The notes under the pieces: generated by a model | The model's input: the letters and a program-made list of their open reading frames with translations, nothing else | What the model was told of the DNA's origin: nothing | Database searches by the model: none | From: Coptis chinensis | Lineage: Eukaryota; Streptophyta; Magnoliopsida; Ranunculales; Ranunculaceae | Assembly (NCBI GenBank): GCA_015680905.1 | Contig: CM027380.1 | Coordinates: 34,340,001-34,404,000, forward strand | Reading direction: 5' to 3' | DNA length: 64,000 nt | Program-made: the position numbers and the translations under genes | Part shown: positions 21,180-33,425 of the stretch, piece after piece | Layout of the letters: each line of letters starts with the position of its first letter | How positions within the stretch are numbered: the stretch's first letter is position 1

Positions 21180-22470
21180 CGACATCACGGAGAGCGCAAC
21201 TCATGATAATGTTTAAAGCTGGCCATTTACTTGAAATTCGCTACCATCATTTACGTTTTTTCACGAGAGATAGCCCATAAGGGGTGGCAGAGAGACGATG
21301 AAAGGACCGGACCATCGAGTTTTTAATTTTCTGGAAAAATGTGTAATCTTGAGTTGTACATCAAAACTTTTTGACCGACTTTGAACTCTTTTCGCAATAT
21401 GTGCTTGTCATGCACTCTTTTCATGTTGGCTTTATAGGATTTGAGAGATCATAGGCATCACTCCAAATTTCCTCAAGCTCATTTAAGCTGTAATTTTCTC
21501 TTTTCGCCGCTGCCGTTAGTGTTATAATTGAGGCTTTTGATGGCCCATAGAGCCACGGTGCTCAAGTTCAACCGCAGATGACAAGGTTTTCCAAAAGCGA
21601 GGCGATCACGGAGACATCCCTATAGGTGTCTTAAAATTTGTTACGTATGCCCACAAGGCATCGGATAATCGTAGAACTAGTCTTTCCTAGATGGATTGGC
21701 AGTTTTTTTTTTCCAAAATGGATTTTATTTCTCGATTAGAGACTTCTACTTGACCACTGGTTTGAGGATGATCACGGAGTTGCCACTTTGTGCGTGACTC
21801 CATATTTCTTTACTAATGATTCAAAATTTTATTGCAGAAATGTTTTCCCCGTCACTAATTATAGCTTTTGGAACACCAAATCGAGAAAATATTTTCTTTT
21901 ACAAACAAAGCGACCGTTTTATGATCGTTAACCGCGACATGCCAATGCCTCAATCCATTTTGACACATAGTCAACTGCTACAAGTATGTATAGGAAGCCA
22001 TGAGAATTTGGAAATGGACCCATGAAGTCGATGCCCCATACATCAAAGATTTCCACAATTAGAATGGGATTTAAGGGCATCATATTGCGTTGAGTAATGC
22101 GACCTAGCTGGCGGCGGCGATTGCATGCTTTGCAATGCTCATGTGCATCTCTAAGCGGTGTTGGCCAATAAAAACCACATTGTAGAACCTTGGCGCAGTT
22201 TTCTTACCACTAAAATGACCACCACAAGATTGTTCATGGCGGAAGGATAACACATCGTTGTGTTCCCGGTCGGGAATGCTGGGCGGATTAGTTTGGTGCG
22301 AACAATACTTGAAAAGGTAGGGATCATCGAAATAGAATTTCGAGTGGATAAAAACTTTTTCCGGTCATTCTGAGACCAAGATAAAGGAACTTCCTCGGTA
22401 ACTAAGTAATTTACTATGTCTGCGTACCAAGGGGCGAAAAATAAAGTACAAGTGTTCATCACGGAAAGGA
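21180..22470 (-). pseudogene. F integrase
   Basis: Matches to the E0 and E2 integrase run through the stretch. In order on the minus strand they are the zinc-binding H/C segment (about 22280-22110, with '[17 protein letters not shown]' style spacing), '[14 protein letters not shown]', the 'SDGG'-like segment damaged near 21850, '[16 protein letters not shown]' near 21760-21720, and the tail ('FVVSLPPLMGYLS') near 21290. Single-base indels occur every 30 to 80 bases, so no frame longer than about 100 codons remains. Confidence 0.75.
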
Positions 22471-22479
22471 ATCACGGAT

Positions 22480-23900
22480 AGGTTCGGTATCGATTATCAA
22501 CATCAGCGACAAGTCTTGATAAATGGTGCGCAACCACATTTTAAGCTACCTTTTTATCTCTAATTTGAGAGTAAACTCTTGCAAAAGGAGAATCCATCGG
22601 ATCAACCTTTGTTTTGCATCTTTTTAAGCTAATAGATAGCGAAGTGCCGCATGGTCGATGTAGACAATAGTTGGAGAACCCACTAGGTAAGGGCGAAACT
22701 TATCTAGCATATACAATGGCGAGAAACTCTTTCTCGGTGGTGGTATAGTTACGTTGAGCTTCATTAAAGGGTTTTACTCGCATAGTAAATGACAAGCGGC
22801 TTATCTTCACCGGCGTTGCCCTAATAGTACAGCTCAATAGCATAGTTAAGCTTCGCGTCACACATTAATTCAAAAGGTTTAGACCAATCGGTGGTTGAAT
22901 TATAGGGGCGGTAGTTAATGCGGTTTTAATACCTCAAAGGCTTGTTTGCAACTGAAACTGAAATCAAAAGCGGCATCTTTAAGCGGGGAGATTGGTTAAA
23001 GGTCTAGCAACCTTTGAGAAATCTTGAATAAATCTCTATAGAAACTGCGTGTCCTAAGAATCTTGCGAATGTCTCGAACTGTTTTGGTATAGGAAGTGAA
23101 GCAATTTTTTCTATCTTAGCTTTGTCGACTTTGATTCCGTCCTTTGAAGCGATATGTCCTAAAACTATTCCTTTAGTAACCATGAAATGGCATTTTTCCC
23201 AATTAAGAACAAGGTTTTCTCTTCCTGGCGTGTAAAGACCTTTTCAAGATTTGATAGACGACTATCGAAAGAATCTCCATAAATTGAGAAGTCATCCATG
23301 AATACTTCCATAAACCGTTCAACCATATCACTGAAAATATGAAGCATCACGCGTTGAAAAGTACCGGTGCATTGCAAAGGCCAAAAGGCATTCGATCTAT
23401 ATGCAAATGTACCAAATGGACCAATTGAGCGTTGTCTTTTTTTCTTGATCGGCGGGGGTCGATGACTATTTGAAAATAACACTGAATAACCATCAAAAGA
23501 AAGTAATAGGCATGACCGGCTAAGCGTTCGAGCATCGATCGATGAATGGAAGTGGAAAGTGATCATTACAGTGGCGGCATTAAGTTTTGCGATAGTCAAT
23601 GCATATTAAGCCATTTCTTTGGGATCTGGCGGAAATGCATTCATCTTTATCATTTCGCACAAGCTGTAATGCCAGATTTCTTTGGAACCGCGTAATACGG
23701 GACTCACCCAAACACTATCGGAGATAGGGTAAATAATACCGCATCTAGTAATTTTAACACTTCCTCCACGACCACATCTTTCATGGTAGGGGTTTAGGCG
23801 TATTTGTGGTTCCGCGGCGTCTTAGCATTTTCTTCGGTGTATCACGATGGGTGCACACATTAGGTTCAATGCCTTTAATGTCATCGAGGGACCATCGATA
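22480..23900 (-). pseudogene. F reverse transcriptase and RNase H
   Basis: The 23599-23165 frame carries 'FMEVFMDDFSIYGDSFDSRL' (catalytic FMDDF) and 'MPFGLCNAP' in an overlapping frame. The RNase H pieces ('FELMCDA', '[16 protein letters not shown]', 'HAALRYLL') are spread in several frames over 22860-22560. Similarity to E0/E2 is continuous at the DNA level. Numerous indels show the copy is inactive. Confidence 0.8.
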
Positions 23901-24449
23901 GCGAGCGATGTTGTTGAATGACATTAATTAAGCGAGCTTCGATCGTCGGTTAATTGTGAAGAAATAATAAGCGGGTGGCGACCATCGGCATCAAGTTATG
24001 CGTATTTTAATTCGAAGGAAGTGGTTTTTTAATTCAGGGGTGGTGGGGTGGGTATTAAAGATTCTTGAGGAAGGTCATCATCCATGTAGTAAACAGATTG
24101 ATGATCATCAAGTTACTTGACATCTTGTTGTAGGGTCAAATAATGGTGCTTGACTCTAATAACTCATTTACTTCTTGTATGTAATCATCGTCCTCAAATT
24201 CAGATTAAGCTAAAGGAAAGAAATTGGTACACTTCATCTTCGGGGAAAAGAGTTTGTGAAATACTCTTGCGGAATCTTCATCAATCTGTTGGCCTCACCA
24301 TCAATGTCGGGCTCACGGAAGTTGTTTCATCAACTTGAACACATTCACCTCGACCGAAAGATTTCCGAAGGACATGGTCATGGAACCATCTCGACGGTTA
24401 ATAAGAGCATTAGCGGTGGCGAGGCGGGCGTCCTAAGATGATAGGAATG

Positions 24450-25352
24450 GAATCACATGCAACCGTATCCAAAATAACAAAGTCTACGGGATAGAAGAAA
24501 TCTTGGACTTTTACAAGGGCGTTTTTCCACAATTCCTTTTGGATACTTTATGGAGCGATCGTCTAATTGTAGAGTCATGGTGGTAGGTTTGAGCTCATGA
24601 AGACCTAGTTGTTTAAATAAATAATATGGAAGTAAGTTCACACTAGCTCCTAGGTCTAGTAGTCGCGATGGCCGTGTATTTGTCACCTAAGGTGCATGGA
24701 ACCGTTGGTCTACCGGGGTCCTTGTATTTTACTATACCATTGTGTTTCGGTGATGGAGGAAACTGTTTGATGAGGCGGCTTGTTGAGGAACATTAGTTCT
24801 CCTTTTTGTGGTGCACATATCTTTCAGAAATTTTGCATGTTTTGGTAATAATTTTAAGGCATCGAGAAAAGGTAAGTTGATTGTTAAATTTTGAAAAGTC
24901 TCTCGAATTTCAGCAAAATTTTCATCAGGTTTATTCTTTGCCAAGCGTGTAGGAAATGGTGCCTTAGGGCGGAATTTGGCAAAAGGGTCTACTTGCTTGT
25001 TTCCTACATTCAGAGGTGTTGACTCTGTTGAATCTGGGGAATCTTCCGTAGGTTCATTATTAGAAATAGATTCCTTGGAACCCTCTTTTTCTTTTGGTTG
25101 ATCATCTGGCATATGTATCTGATTGTCTACAGTTTTTCCAGATCGTAGAGTAGTGATTGCATGCACCTCACCTTGGTTGGGGGTGCTTGTACCGAGGGCA
25201 TTAGTGGAGTTCAAAGGTTGTGTTTTTGGTTTAGGGTTTGGAAGCTGCTTATGCGAGGAAACACGCCTTTTCGACTCTTTTCTTGCGCCAATTCTTTGAA
25301 GTGATTGTTGGATAGGCGTTAAAATTTGAATTTGTTGGTTCATGTAAGCCAA
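24450..25352 (-). pseudogene. F protease and Gag-protease linker
   Basis: The frame 25352-24732 contains a Gln-rich start, 'RKRRVSSHKQLPNPK'-type basic linker, a Glu/Ser/Pro-rich segment and 'KPDENFAEIRETFQNLTINL', the conserved run-up to protease. The frame 24686-24453 has the active site 'LLDLGASVNLLPYYLFKQLG' and '[16 protein letters not shown]'. DLGA instead of DTGA/DSGA is characteristic of the Athila group. A frameshift near 24700 separates the two parts. Confidence 0.85.
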
Positions 25353-25499
25353 GAAAGTCTCATTTGTCCTATCCGTAATGGTTGGCTGAGGTTATTGCTG
25401 CGGTGTAGTAGTTTCGATTATTGCTTAGAAGTTGTTGATTATAGTTGGGATCTGGATTAAATTTGGAACAAGGCTGCGGTTGGTTTGATAATTAGCATT

Positions 25500-26753
25500 G
25501 GAATTATTTGGAAATTGACCTTGTTGGTATTGTTGATTATTTCCTTGGCGGTATGGAATAAAATTGTTGGTAGAGGTGACGGTGGATTAAGCGAAACACG
25601 GAGGAGCCCCCATTTGTTAGTTATTTTGGGCAAGCGAAATTTAGGATGTTGTCTCCACGGTGCATTGGGAATGTTGAATGCACATGCCTCCTCCGATTGT
25701 TGAGTAGGGAAGCATATAACAAGGGACAATATGCATCGGGATGGTCGGGACTAAGACAAAGGGACACAAGGGCGGTGTCAGCGTTCATGGTGGTTTTGGT
25801 AGTTGATCGTTTACTTGAAGCTGCAAGGGCATCTACTTTTTAGTTAGGGATTCTATCAAATTTTTTTATTTGGGATCGGGTTTTACCTAAAAAAAATAGA
25901 TGTGGCCTTTGTAACATTGTCCTTTGATGACCTAGGCGACTTCGGTGTTACCCGGTGTGTACCCTTTTTTGGCTTGTTTTCAAAGAAAAGTATAAGCTTC
26001 GGTAGCTCCTTTGTCCATGAAGCAACCGCCGTTCATTATATCAAGAGTTTCTTTTTGATGATCGGAAAGACCATTAAAGAATGAGCGAACAAGGACGGCT
26101 TTTTCGGTTGGTGATGAGGACATTCTAACGAGAAGATCGATAAAAGCGACTCCATGCTTACGTAAAAGGATTCATGAGGATTTTGACGAAAAGAATTGAA
26201 TTTTTGAAGCATTTCGGTTGTTTTTCTCGAGTGTAAAACTGAAGCATGAAAGCTTTGAACTAGTTTATTCCATGTGTCTATGGATTGTGATTGTTGTCCT
26301 GCTAGCGGATTGGCGCTTTTTCGCTAAAGTGAATGGAAACAAATCGAAGCAAGAGTTGTTCCTTAGAGGCTGGCTGGATGATGAAATGTTGTTGCCACTT
26401 GTTTGAAGCCTACGAAGATGATTATGCGGTTTTTCGTGCTCCAAACCATGATATATTGGTAACAAACTGAAAGCGTTTGGTGGGATATGAAAATCACCGA
26501 CAATGTCCTCAAGTTTGATCACGGGGAAGAAGGTCCTTCTGTAATGCGATATAGAAGTCGAGAGAGGGCTTCTCTGGCAGTGGAGGATCGTCGGCCATAA
26601 TGGCAGAAGTTGATGGCGGCGAAGGATTGTGATTAAGGTAATTAGCGAGAAGAAGAACAATTTCTATGTGAGAACTTACGCAATTGCTTATCGTATTTTT
26701 TTTCGGCGATAGGTATGTTCAATTTCTTTAGTGGAACCGGACCTTAATCTCAT
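25500..26753 (-). pseudogene. F Gag
   Basis: It starts at the ATG at 26753 in the MRLRSG context shared with E elements. Capsid-type segments are visible at 26530-26400 ('PPNAFSLLPIYHGLEHEKPH') and down to about 25990 (equivalent of 'FFKGL..HHKEVLDIMNG'). A damaged zinc knuckle 'CLSPDHPDAYCPL' lies near 25770-25730 (first Cys pair lost) and an Asn-rich stretch at 25660-25460. Roughly ten indels break the frame. Confidence 0.75.
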
Positions 26754-28359
26754 GCAAGCATAAAAGGAATTTAGTAGGACTCGAATTTTATTATTATCTT
26801 AAGCATTATATTTTAATAACATATGCCTAAAGGCTGCTGCTAGCGTAGCGGTGAAGCTAGGAATCGTGTGCATAAACCAACGGTCAGGTCACAAAGAGAT
26901 ATATGAGGAGGCTTTCGTGCAAGCCGCGGTTCTAATTAAGTAACCTCAATCTTTCAAGTTTCCTAGACACCATTGGAATATGATTTAAGATTTATGGAAT
27001 TAAAATTTATGCAAAGGTGGTATTAATTTTAATTTAATTTTAATTTAATTTTTTTTTTTTTTTTTTTTTTAAAGATTTATGCAAGGGTTAAAATACAAAC
27101 ATGCAAATCACGATCTACTCATACAATACTAAGTCGCGGTAGTATGTGAAGATACTCTACTCATACATTATAGCTATCTGAATAGGCAAGCTTGTGTCAT
27201 CGATAAATATTTCCATGCGTCTGAGGGCAAATATACATAAGTAATATGTATATATGCGCTAATTTGTAAATCGATATTACGTAAGCGTATATCAACGATG
27301 ATGTGCAAATTTGAATCACTCATGCATTATCTACATACATTAGCATCTGAATACACATAGTATATACATCGAGAATAGGCGACAAAACTAAACATGCAAA
27401 GTATTATACCTAAACTAAAAATCGACTCTTGTATTGCATAATAAATCGATTTCGACAATACTCATTGAGATTAGAATGTCCTATAGAGAGCGGCTTTACC
27501 CGTAGGGTTTAGAAACAACTTACCCAACTCGAGGATTTTAACCCTCGTTGGAATGTTCTCCTCTTTCTTGACAAAATCGACTTATTAGACAATACCGGTA
27601 ATGCGTAGACGTATAGAAATGTCAAACATGTAACAAAAAACATTTATATGTAGAAAGACATATACCCATGCAAGCGATTACCATTAATATGTAAATATAC
27701 ATTAATATGCAAATCATGTCAAATGTCGTATATAAATATTTACGGTATCTGAACTTGATTCATACATAATTCGAGGCTAAAACTTAAATAATAATCCATA
27801 AATATTTCCTAATACTATATACATGGCATACATGCAGAAAAACATAATAAAAAAAAAATTACACTAATACTGAAAATTGGAACCTGTAGCTTCCCGCGTT
27901 TTTCGCCCTTGAAACAAAGCGTTTCAATTGTCGAGCGATTAATCCCAAAGGATTATCGAATTTTTTCAGTCTGAGGACCAGATATTTAGGCTGGAAATGG
28001 ATCAAGGTAGATCCGGAGATCTTTGGTGGTTGAGCAGGGCAACAAAAAGAAAAATCACTTTCATGGGGCCTTGGGTCACACTACTTGTAGCGACTACACA
28101 CCAGCGCCGCAGCGTGTCAAGTAATCCACAGTGAGCTGAATTTTTTATGGAAGTCTTATAATCTCTCGAAGAGTTGTTTCCCGTCCTAACTTTGGGTACC
28201 TGCAAGTGGAATTTTTTTTTTATCGAGCAGGTCTATTGCAATGTTAAAATTCAAATTTGAACAAAAAAAAGCGAAGCGAAAAGCGACAAGGAAAGGAATG
28301 AAGAGAATGGGGTTCCCCTTGATGCAACTTCCGATCTTTAGCACAAGTTCTATGGCTTT
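26754..28359 (-). other. F 5' leader
   Basis: An AT-rich, 1.6 kb untranslated leader. It contains a 22-base T run on the plus strand (27049-27070) and several ATG-poor AT stretches with many 'CATATA'/'TATATG' words. I see no gene and no CpG repeat array of the E-family type. Confidence 0.55.
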
Positions 28360-28377
28360 AGAACAGCAACGGCGCCA
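28360..28377 (-). other. F primer binding site (tRNA-Asp type)
   Basis: The minus strand reads TGGCGCCGTTGCTGTTCT, two bases from the LTR end. The first 12 bases match the tRNA-Asp 3' complement, the best match in this window. Confidence 0.88.
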
Positions 28378-28379
28378 TT

Positions 28380-29831
28380 TGATATATGCTCTTTACTACT
28401 ACTTAGAGTTTTGATCTCTAAGAATTGATGCAAAAGCACTCAAGGTTCCTTACTCACGATCTTCGTTTTGTAGAGTTGGAATAAAGATTCGAACTAAACT
28501 AAAGCTTAGAACAACTACAAATTGGAATTTACAATTAAGGGAAACTAAGGAGTAAGGTCATAATATAAATGCTAGATTTTTCCTTCCTACATAAACATTA
28601 AGAAAACATTAGCGTTGAAAACATTCACTTAATACCGAAATAGAGATTTGAAAGAGAAGGTGGAGAGTTAATCCTCCTCATGTGAAACTATCATTAGTGT
28701 TGATTTGAAAAAGGTTTTGATTCTTCCTAGACTCATAGACAAGTCCCTAACGGAAAAATAGATTTGATCCCCTAGCATGCATGGCTCACTAAAAGAGCTC
28801 ATACATGCTAGCAAGTGAAACCAAACAATGACTTATCTCTAAGCTCATTTGCTTGATTCCTAACTAAACTCTACACCAACTACCATTTTGGGATAGGATG
28901 TAGAGTTAGTTGTTCTTCCTAAACCTACCAAACCAACAACAATTGGTTTACCCTCACATGAATTGGGTTAACTCCCCAAAGGGAAGTTAGCTCATGATCC
29001 TTGGGACAAGGATTTATAAACTAAGAAAAATACAAGAGAGAGAGAGAAGATGAACAATCATGAACAATCAAACTCACTTCTATTTATTTTTTCTAGAAGA
29101 AACAAGTGTTCCTCCATTAAAACTATTACAAGCTTTTTAATAAAAACTAAAACTAACTTTACATTTCTTTTCACTAAGGAACTAAAATAATGTCATGTGA
29201 GGGAAAATAAGTCAAGGGAGTAAATGGAGTGTCCCCCACCCTTGTCTAATTTCTTCTTCATTTGAGAGAAATCTCATTTCCTCCCCGTGAATTATCAAAC
29301 CACATTAATGAATTTTTATCCACCACATTAAAACAAAGTGACACCTTGCCTTTTTTTTTTTTCACTATTAACACCTAATCTAATTTATTACATGCAAGGT
29401 GTCAACTTTGCACCAATAATTTGTTATCTTTGTCTTGACATGCTCCATGATTGATGACTCATCCAATCTTGTGGCCCCCATAGTGGGTCCATATGCAGTC
29501 GATGGCGGTCCGGTATTTTTTGGGCGGTGTTACAATTTCCGCCTATCGTAGAGTTCATCATACGATTGTCCGGAGCATCTCTCGTGTCGCATTCGGAGTC
29601 TTGGTTTGAGAGGTAGGAGCTTTGGAAGTTTGATGCTTCTGTGTGGATTTGGGAGAATTCGTATATACGCCGTTCCTCGTGCTTTATTTCAGGTTTAACC
29701 AATATTTTCATGTTTACTGCAAATACCTGCAAAAATATGAAAACATATTTATTTCATGATTATTAAACACATAATTAACCAAATTTATATGTCTCAATGG
29801 GGTTTCATAATACACTTTTGGGTGCTTATCA
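28380..29831 (-). repeat. F 5' LTR
   Basis: It is 1452 bases with TG...CA ends, near-identical to 11903-13349. In sense it begins TGATAAGCACCCAAAAGTG and ends ...GAGCATATATCA. Confidence 0.93.
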
Positions 29832-30474
29832 TTATGTGTAATTCAATTTCATATGGAAATGATAGCATAATGATTCTAGGCTAAACCTCCATTAGAGGGG
29901 GTTGAAGAAGCCTTGATGAAGCTTGATCTTTGTTAACTTAGAAATCGTCGTGATAATCTATTCAATTCTAGAAAGTAATTAGTTCACCATGAGAATGGGT
30001 TTGGTTGTTTCACATGCTAGTTATTAATTGGTAGAGATGTCGTGTATAATTAGGGATTAGAATTACCATTTTGACATGCAAGCATTGAAATTTGGATCAC
30101 GACGAGTCTTTGTTAGTTGATTAAGCCGAGTTAAGGTGGATTCAATCCCCCCTAATTCTTATTCTAGATTCAAACCTTAGTATTCCGTAGCATTTCGTAG
30201 TTGAATCATTATACTTAGTATCTTATTTTTTTAATTTGCATCGTAGTATAATCCCACCATTACTCTTATTAGACTTTGGATAGATTCGCAATATTAGAAA
30301 ACATTGAATGCTAAAGAACTAGGAGTGGAACGAATCTTCTATTCCAACTCTATTTCAATAGTATCGAGAGTAGAAATCTTTGATAAGAACTGTCTTCGTA
30401 TAAAGTTTAGTTTTACTTGCGTTTGAATTTCATCGTTTATTCGTAAGTAGAATTATTCAATTTTTTGCGTTCGC
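29832..30474 (+). repeat. E3 LTR, right part
   Basis: It resumes the LTR broken at 11902, starting in the repeated TTATG, and follows the E1 LTR ('GATAGCATAATGATTCTAGG', 'CTAAACCTCCATTAGAGGGG', 'CTAGGAGTGGAACGAATC') to about 'TTTGCGTTCGCA'. The usual TGGCGC primer site does not follow. The right edge is set by similarity and may be off by some bases. Confidence 0.8.
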
Positions 30475-30830
30475 AACAACTCCATACTAACATATTAAGA
30501 ATTAATCAAGGTGGAATCAAATCCACCTAATCTCTTCTTCTCATTCACATTTTCTCATTATATTGCCATAGAATAATTTAGAATATCTTAATTAGTTATT
30601 TTTACCATATTAATATAATTAAACCATTGCTCTCATTGATATTGTAGAATTGTTTAAGTTAGTGAATCTGTTATGTTCTAAATAACTAGGAGTGGAACGA
30701 ATCTTTACTCAAGTTATTGCATGATAATCGAGAGTAGAAACTTTGATTCAAAATTAGAATAACTAGCTTTCTTATTCCTAGCATAAATCATTATTCATAG
30801 GGTAGGAAACTTTTATTTTCATTCTATCAA
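30475..30830 (+). repeat. Diverged LTR-like fragment
   Basis: It repeats, in diverged form, the 3' part of the E-type LTR just before it: 'GGTGGAATCAAATCCACCTA', then 'AACTAGGAGTGGAACGAATC', then 'ATCGAGAGTAGAAACTTTGA'. It therefore looks like the end of an older, related LTR. The fragment ends near 'CATTCTATCAAGCAGC'. Confidence 0.5.
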
Positions 30831-30904
30831 GCAGCAGTACGTCCACAAATCAATAAATCATCCTACTCATACACAGCAAAAGGCCAAGTTATACAAGTAC
30901 GTAC

Positions 30905-32570
30905 CAAACAATATCCAAGGTCCATGGCCCTCATGTTTGCAGCAAGGTCACCCATAGCATCCAAGTTCCGCCGATCTCCATCAAAAACGATGCTATCCAG
31001 CAAGCAACTCGCGATTAGAGCCGACTGGAAGCTACAGTCAGACCTCATCATATATTAGGTTTCTCCAATATCGGGATTAACATAGGTGACACCCACTTCA
31101 AGAGCGCCACCTTTCCCCTTACCAGGACCAGCACTACCCTTACTATATGATTTTTCTCTCCTAGTAGGAAGAATAACAGTTACAGCAGTAGTACCATTCT
31201 CCCTCTCGAGTGGGTTCAAGTCATCATCTCCCAGACCAACCCTCTGGAATGACCTCACCTGTGAGCCCGAACCTCCCTCAGAATGCCCAGCTTTCTTCCA
31301 TACATAATGGTGACTAGACTCCTCCCTTATTATGCCCTCCAGACGAGCTGCCTTAGCCACCTTATCGTCGTCAACAACAGTTTTTCTTTTTAACAAACTT
31401 CTAGGTTTATGAACTGAAACTCTAAGCTCATCTACATCCACCAAAGCGGGCGCTCGCCTCTTGGTTTGTTCCCACGAAGTAGGATCAGAACCTGAATGGT
31501 GACCCTTCCCACCACTAAGCTTGGGCATCCCACCATCACCCCCAGAGGCCCCAGCACCTCCCATAGGCCTCAAAGGCCCGCTCCGATTCCTATTTCTAGC
31601 CTCCCTGGTCAGAACGCTACTATCTTCCCTCTCCATGACGAACTCGCTAGAAAACTCATTATCAACCTGACCACGAACCCTTTTCTTTTGACTCCTCCGC
31701 TTGAGCCTTATCCCACGACCTCCCCTTTCCACAAAGAAAGCAGCTACCTCAGGCAGTTTCTCTTGCTTCTTAGCTCGGCTAAGCTTAGCAAACCTCTCGA
31801 TCACTCCCCGGTTAGTACGACTGGATATAGCGACCTCTAAAAACAACCAGTTCCAAGGTCAGTTCAAAACAAACAAATATTGCTCAAATATACAACAAAT
31901 AACACAAAAACATACCAAAAAAATTACAAACCCTAGTATGAAATGCAAACCCACTAGCCCAGTAATTTCCAATTAACAACAACGGCTTTCTCTCCCAAGG
32001 CTGGTTGCTCGCACCGTCCAAAACGCTCGACTTCCCCGTTAACGTATGCAAACTAAAATTATTAGCACAAGATCGCTTCACAGCGAAGTGCTCAACAATA
32101 TCAGCAACCTCAACACGGTACCCCAATCTCTCATTCAACAGGTTGAATAATCTCAAAAAATGCCAAATATTGCTAACGAACTGGCAAGGCGCTTTCTTAT
32201 AAAAGTTCAAAAAATTACAGATAAGTGGCGAGAACGGTATCCTCATGCCAGCTCACAATTGCCCCTCACAAACTACCACCCCATATCCCCGTGGGATGAA
32301 CTCATTGCTTAAAGCATCAACGTCATCCCTAATTTCATGTATCTCCAAGTCGCTAACATCTATACCACAAGAATCCCTTAAATCTCCAAAACTTCCCAAA
32401 GCACGCTTATCTACATTTCTAGGGGCAACCCACTGGAAGAAACCCTCAGAACGACCAGAGTTATTCCCCAAAGCAACTACAGATTTAGATCTTACATATT
32501 CTTCTTCACTATCAAACCCTAATGACCCTACTATAACCTCCTCCGATCGTGTATCATCGGAGTTAGACAT
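30905..32570 (-). pseudogene. Decayed Transposase_28-like ('putative gypsy type transposon') gene with an intron
   Basis: It starts at the ATG at 32570 (MSNSDDTRSEE). Exon 1 runs to 31916 and holds 'FIPRGYGVVVCEGQL' then 'MRIPFSPLICNFLNFYKKAP' and 'FVSNIWHFLRLFNLLNERLG', the pattern I know from PF04195. A 79-base intron (31915-31837, GTATG...TTTTTAG) joins in phase to exon 2 (31836-30905), a long basic, Gly/Ser-rich, low-complexity stretch. It ends with 'MRSDCSFQSALIASCLLDSI' and 'DLAANMRAMDLG', then a donor-like GTACGT. Two in-frame stops interrupt it, a TGA (32255-32253) and a TAA (31057-31055). It belongs to an older gypsy (Tat-type) element or a host copy derived from one. The 3' exons are missing. 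Confidence 0.65.
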
Positions 32571-33425
32571 GTTTGAAGACAAAAAAGGAAAAAACCTAAC
32601 AAGCAAGGTTTAACTACCAAACGAGAAGAGGAAAAATGGAGGAGATTGAACTAACCTGACCACTTAAATATCTCAACAGTCTAAAGAAAATGAAGCAAAA
32701 CAATAACTCTCCAGTTCCCCAAACCGTCTTATACGCGCCGCCCGTTCAGTTCCCAATGCAGGCCATCATTGCACTGAACCCTACCCAACACGTCTCCTTA
32801 CGTCTTGTCTTTTCAGCTTCCACAAAATAAGGCGGTTATTATTCCACACATATGCTACACACGTGTAAACGTTCTCTCTCAACAAATTATTAAAATGTAC
32901 TAAACGACCTACTGAGATGGGGCTGTGTGTGAGAGTAATATTCACATCCAATGAATACCAGACACGTGTCCAGCATATACAGAACTAACAACTAACCTCA
33001 TATCCTCGTCCTCAAAGCTCGCTTTATAGTGACTCAACTCAGGCAAGCAACCTCCACAACTCGCGCCCAGAGTGATGTCACCACCAACCGATCTCCCATA
33101 CTCGACCTTCGAGCTTGCTTCAAAGTGACTCGAGTCGCGTAGGCGATCTCACTAAGAAGCGACCTCCATAGCGCTCACCCCTCTCGCTCCACAACGGCTC
33201 ATAACGTAAGCCTTTATTACACCCATCAAGACCGAAGCTTCATGCACGCAGCTCATTGATTATCCATAACTCGCCATCATGGCTCATAAGTAACCTAAAG
33301 ACCTGGATCTGACCTGAAGCGGGAGAGCATGAGGCACAGGCATCTTACTTATATAAAGAGGATGAGGAACTACGTCTGACCTAATTTAAGTTCCCCCCCC
33401 CCCATTAATACATAGACAGTTCATT
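32571..33425. other. Upstream region of the Transposase_28-like gene
   Basis: No gene is seen. The strip contains ACGT-core motifs (CACGTG-type words at about 32869-32875 and 32962-32969), repeated 'CTCGAGTC / GTGACTC' words around 33020-33130, a plus-strand TATATAAAG (33351-33359) and a run of C (33396-33406). It may include LTR sequence of the old element, but I found no partner to define ends. Confidence 0.4.

Larger units (their letters stand above)
11903..29831 (-). mobile_element. F: 17.9 kb Athila-like element, complete but decayed
   Basis: The ends are TGATATAT at 11903 and CTTATCA at 29831. The 5-bp target duplication is TTATG (11898-11902 and 29832-29836). The LTRs are 11903-13349 and 28380-29831. 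The minus-strand order is 5' LTR, primer site, 1.6 kb leader, gag, protease, RT, RNase H, integrase, then three env-position ORFs and a 1.8 kb 3' UTR. The two LTRs differ by only scattered single changes and short indels by eye, which implies a fairly recent insertion. The coding region is nevertheless riddled with frameshifts. F sits inside the E3 LTR. Confidence 0.93.

Noticed and set aside
31086-31840. Pro/Ser-rich plus-strand frames opposite to exon 2 of the Transposase_28-like gene
   Set aside because: The minus-strand frame is longer, joins in phase over an intron and matches a family pattern; the plus-strand frames are mirror images of its composition.
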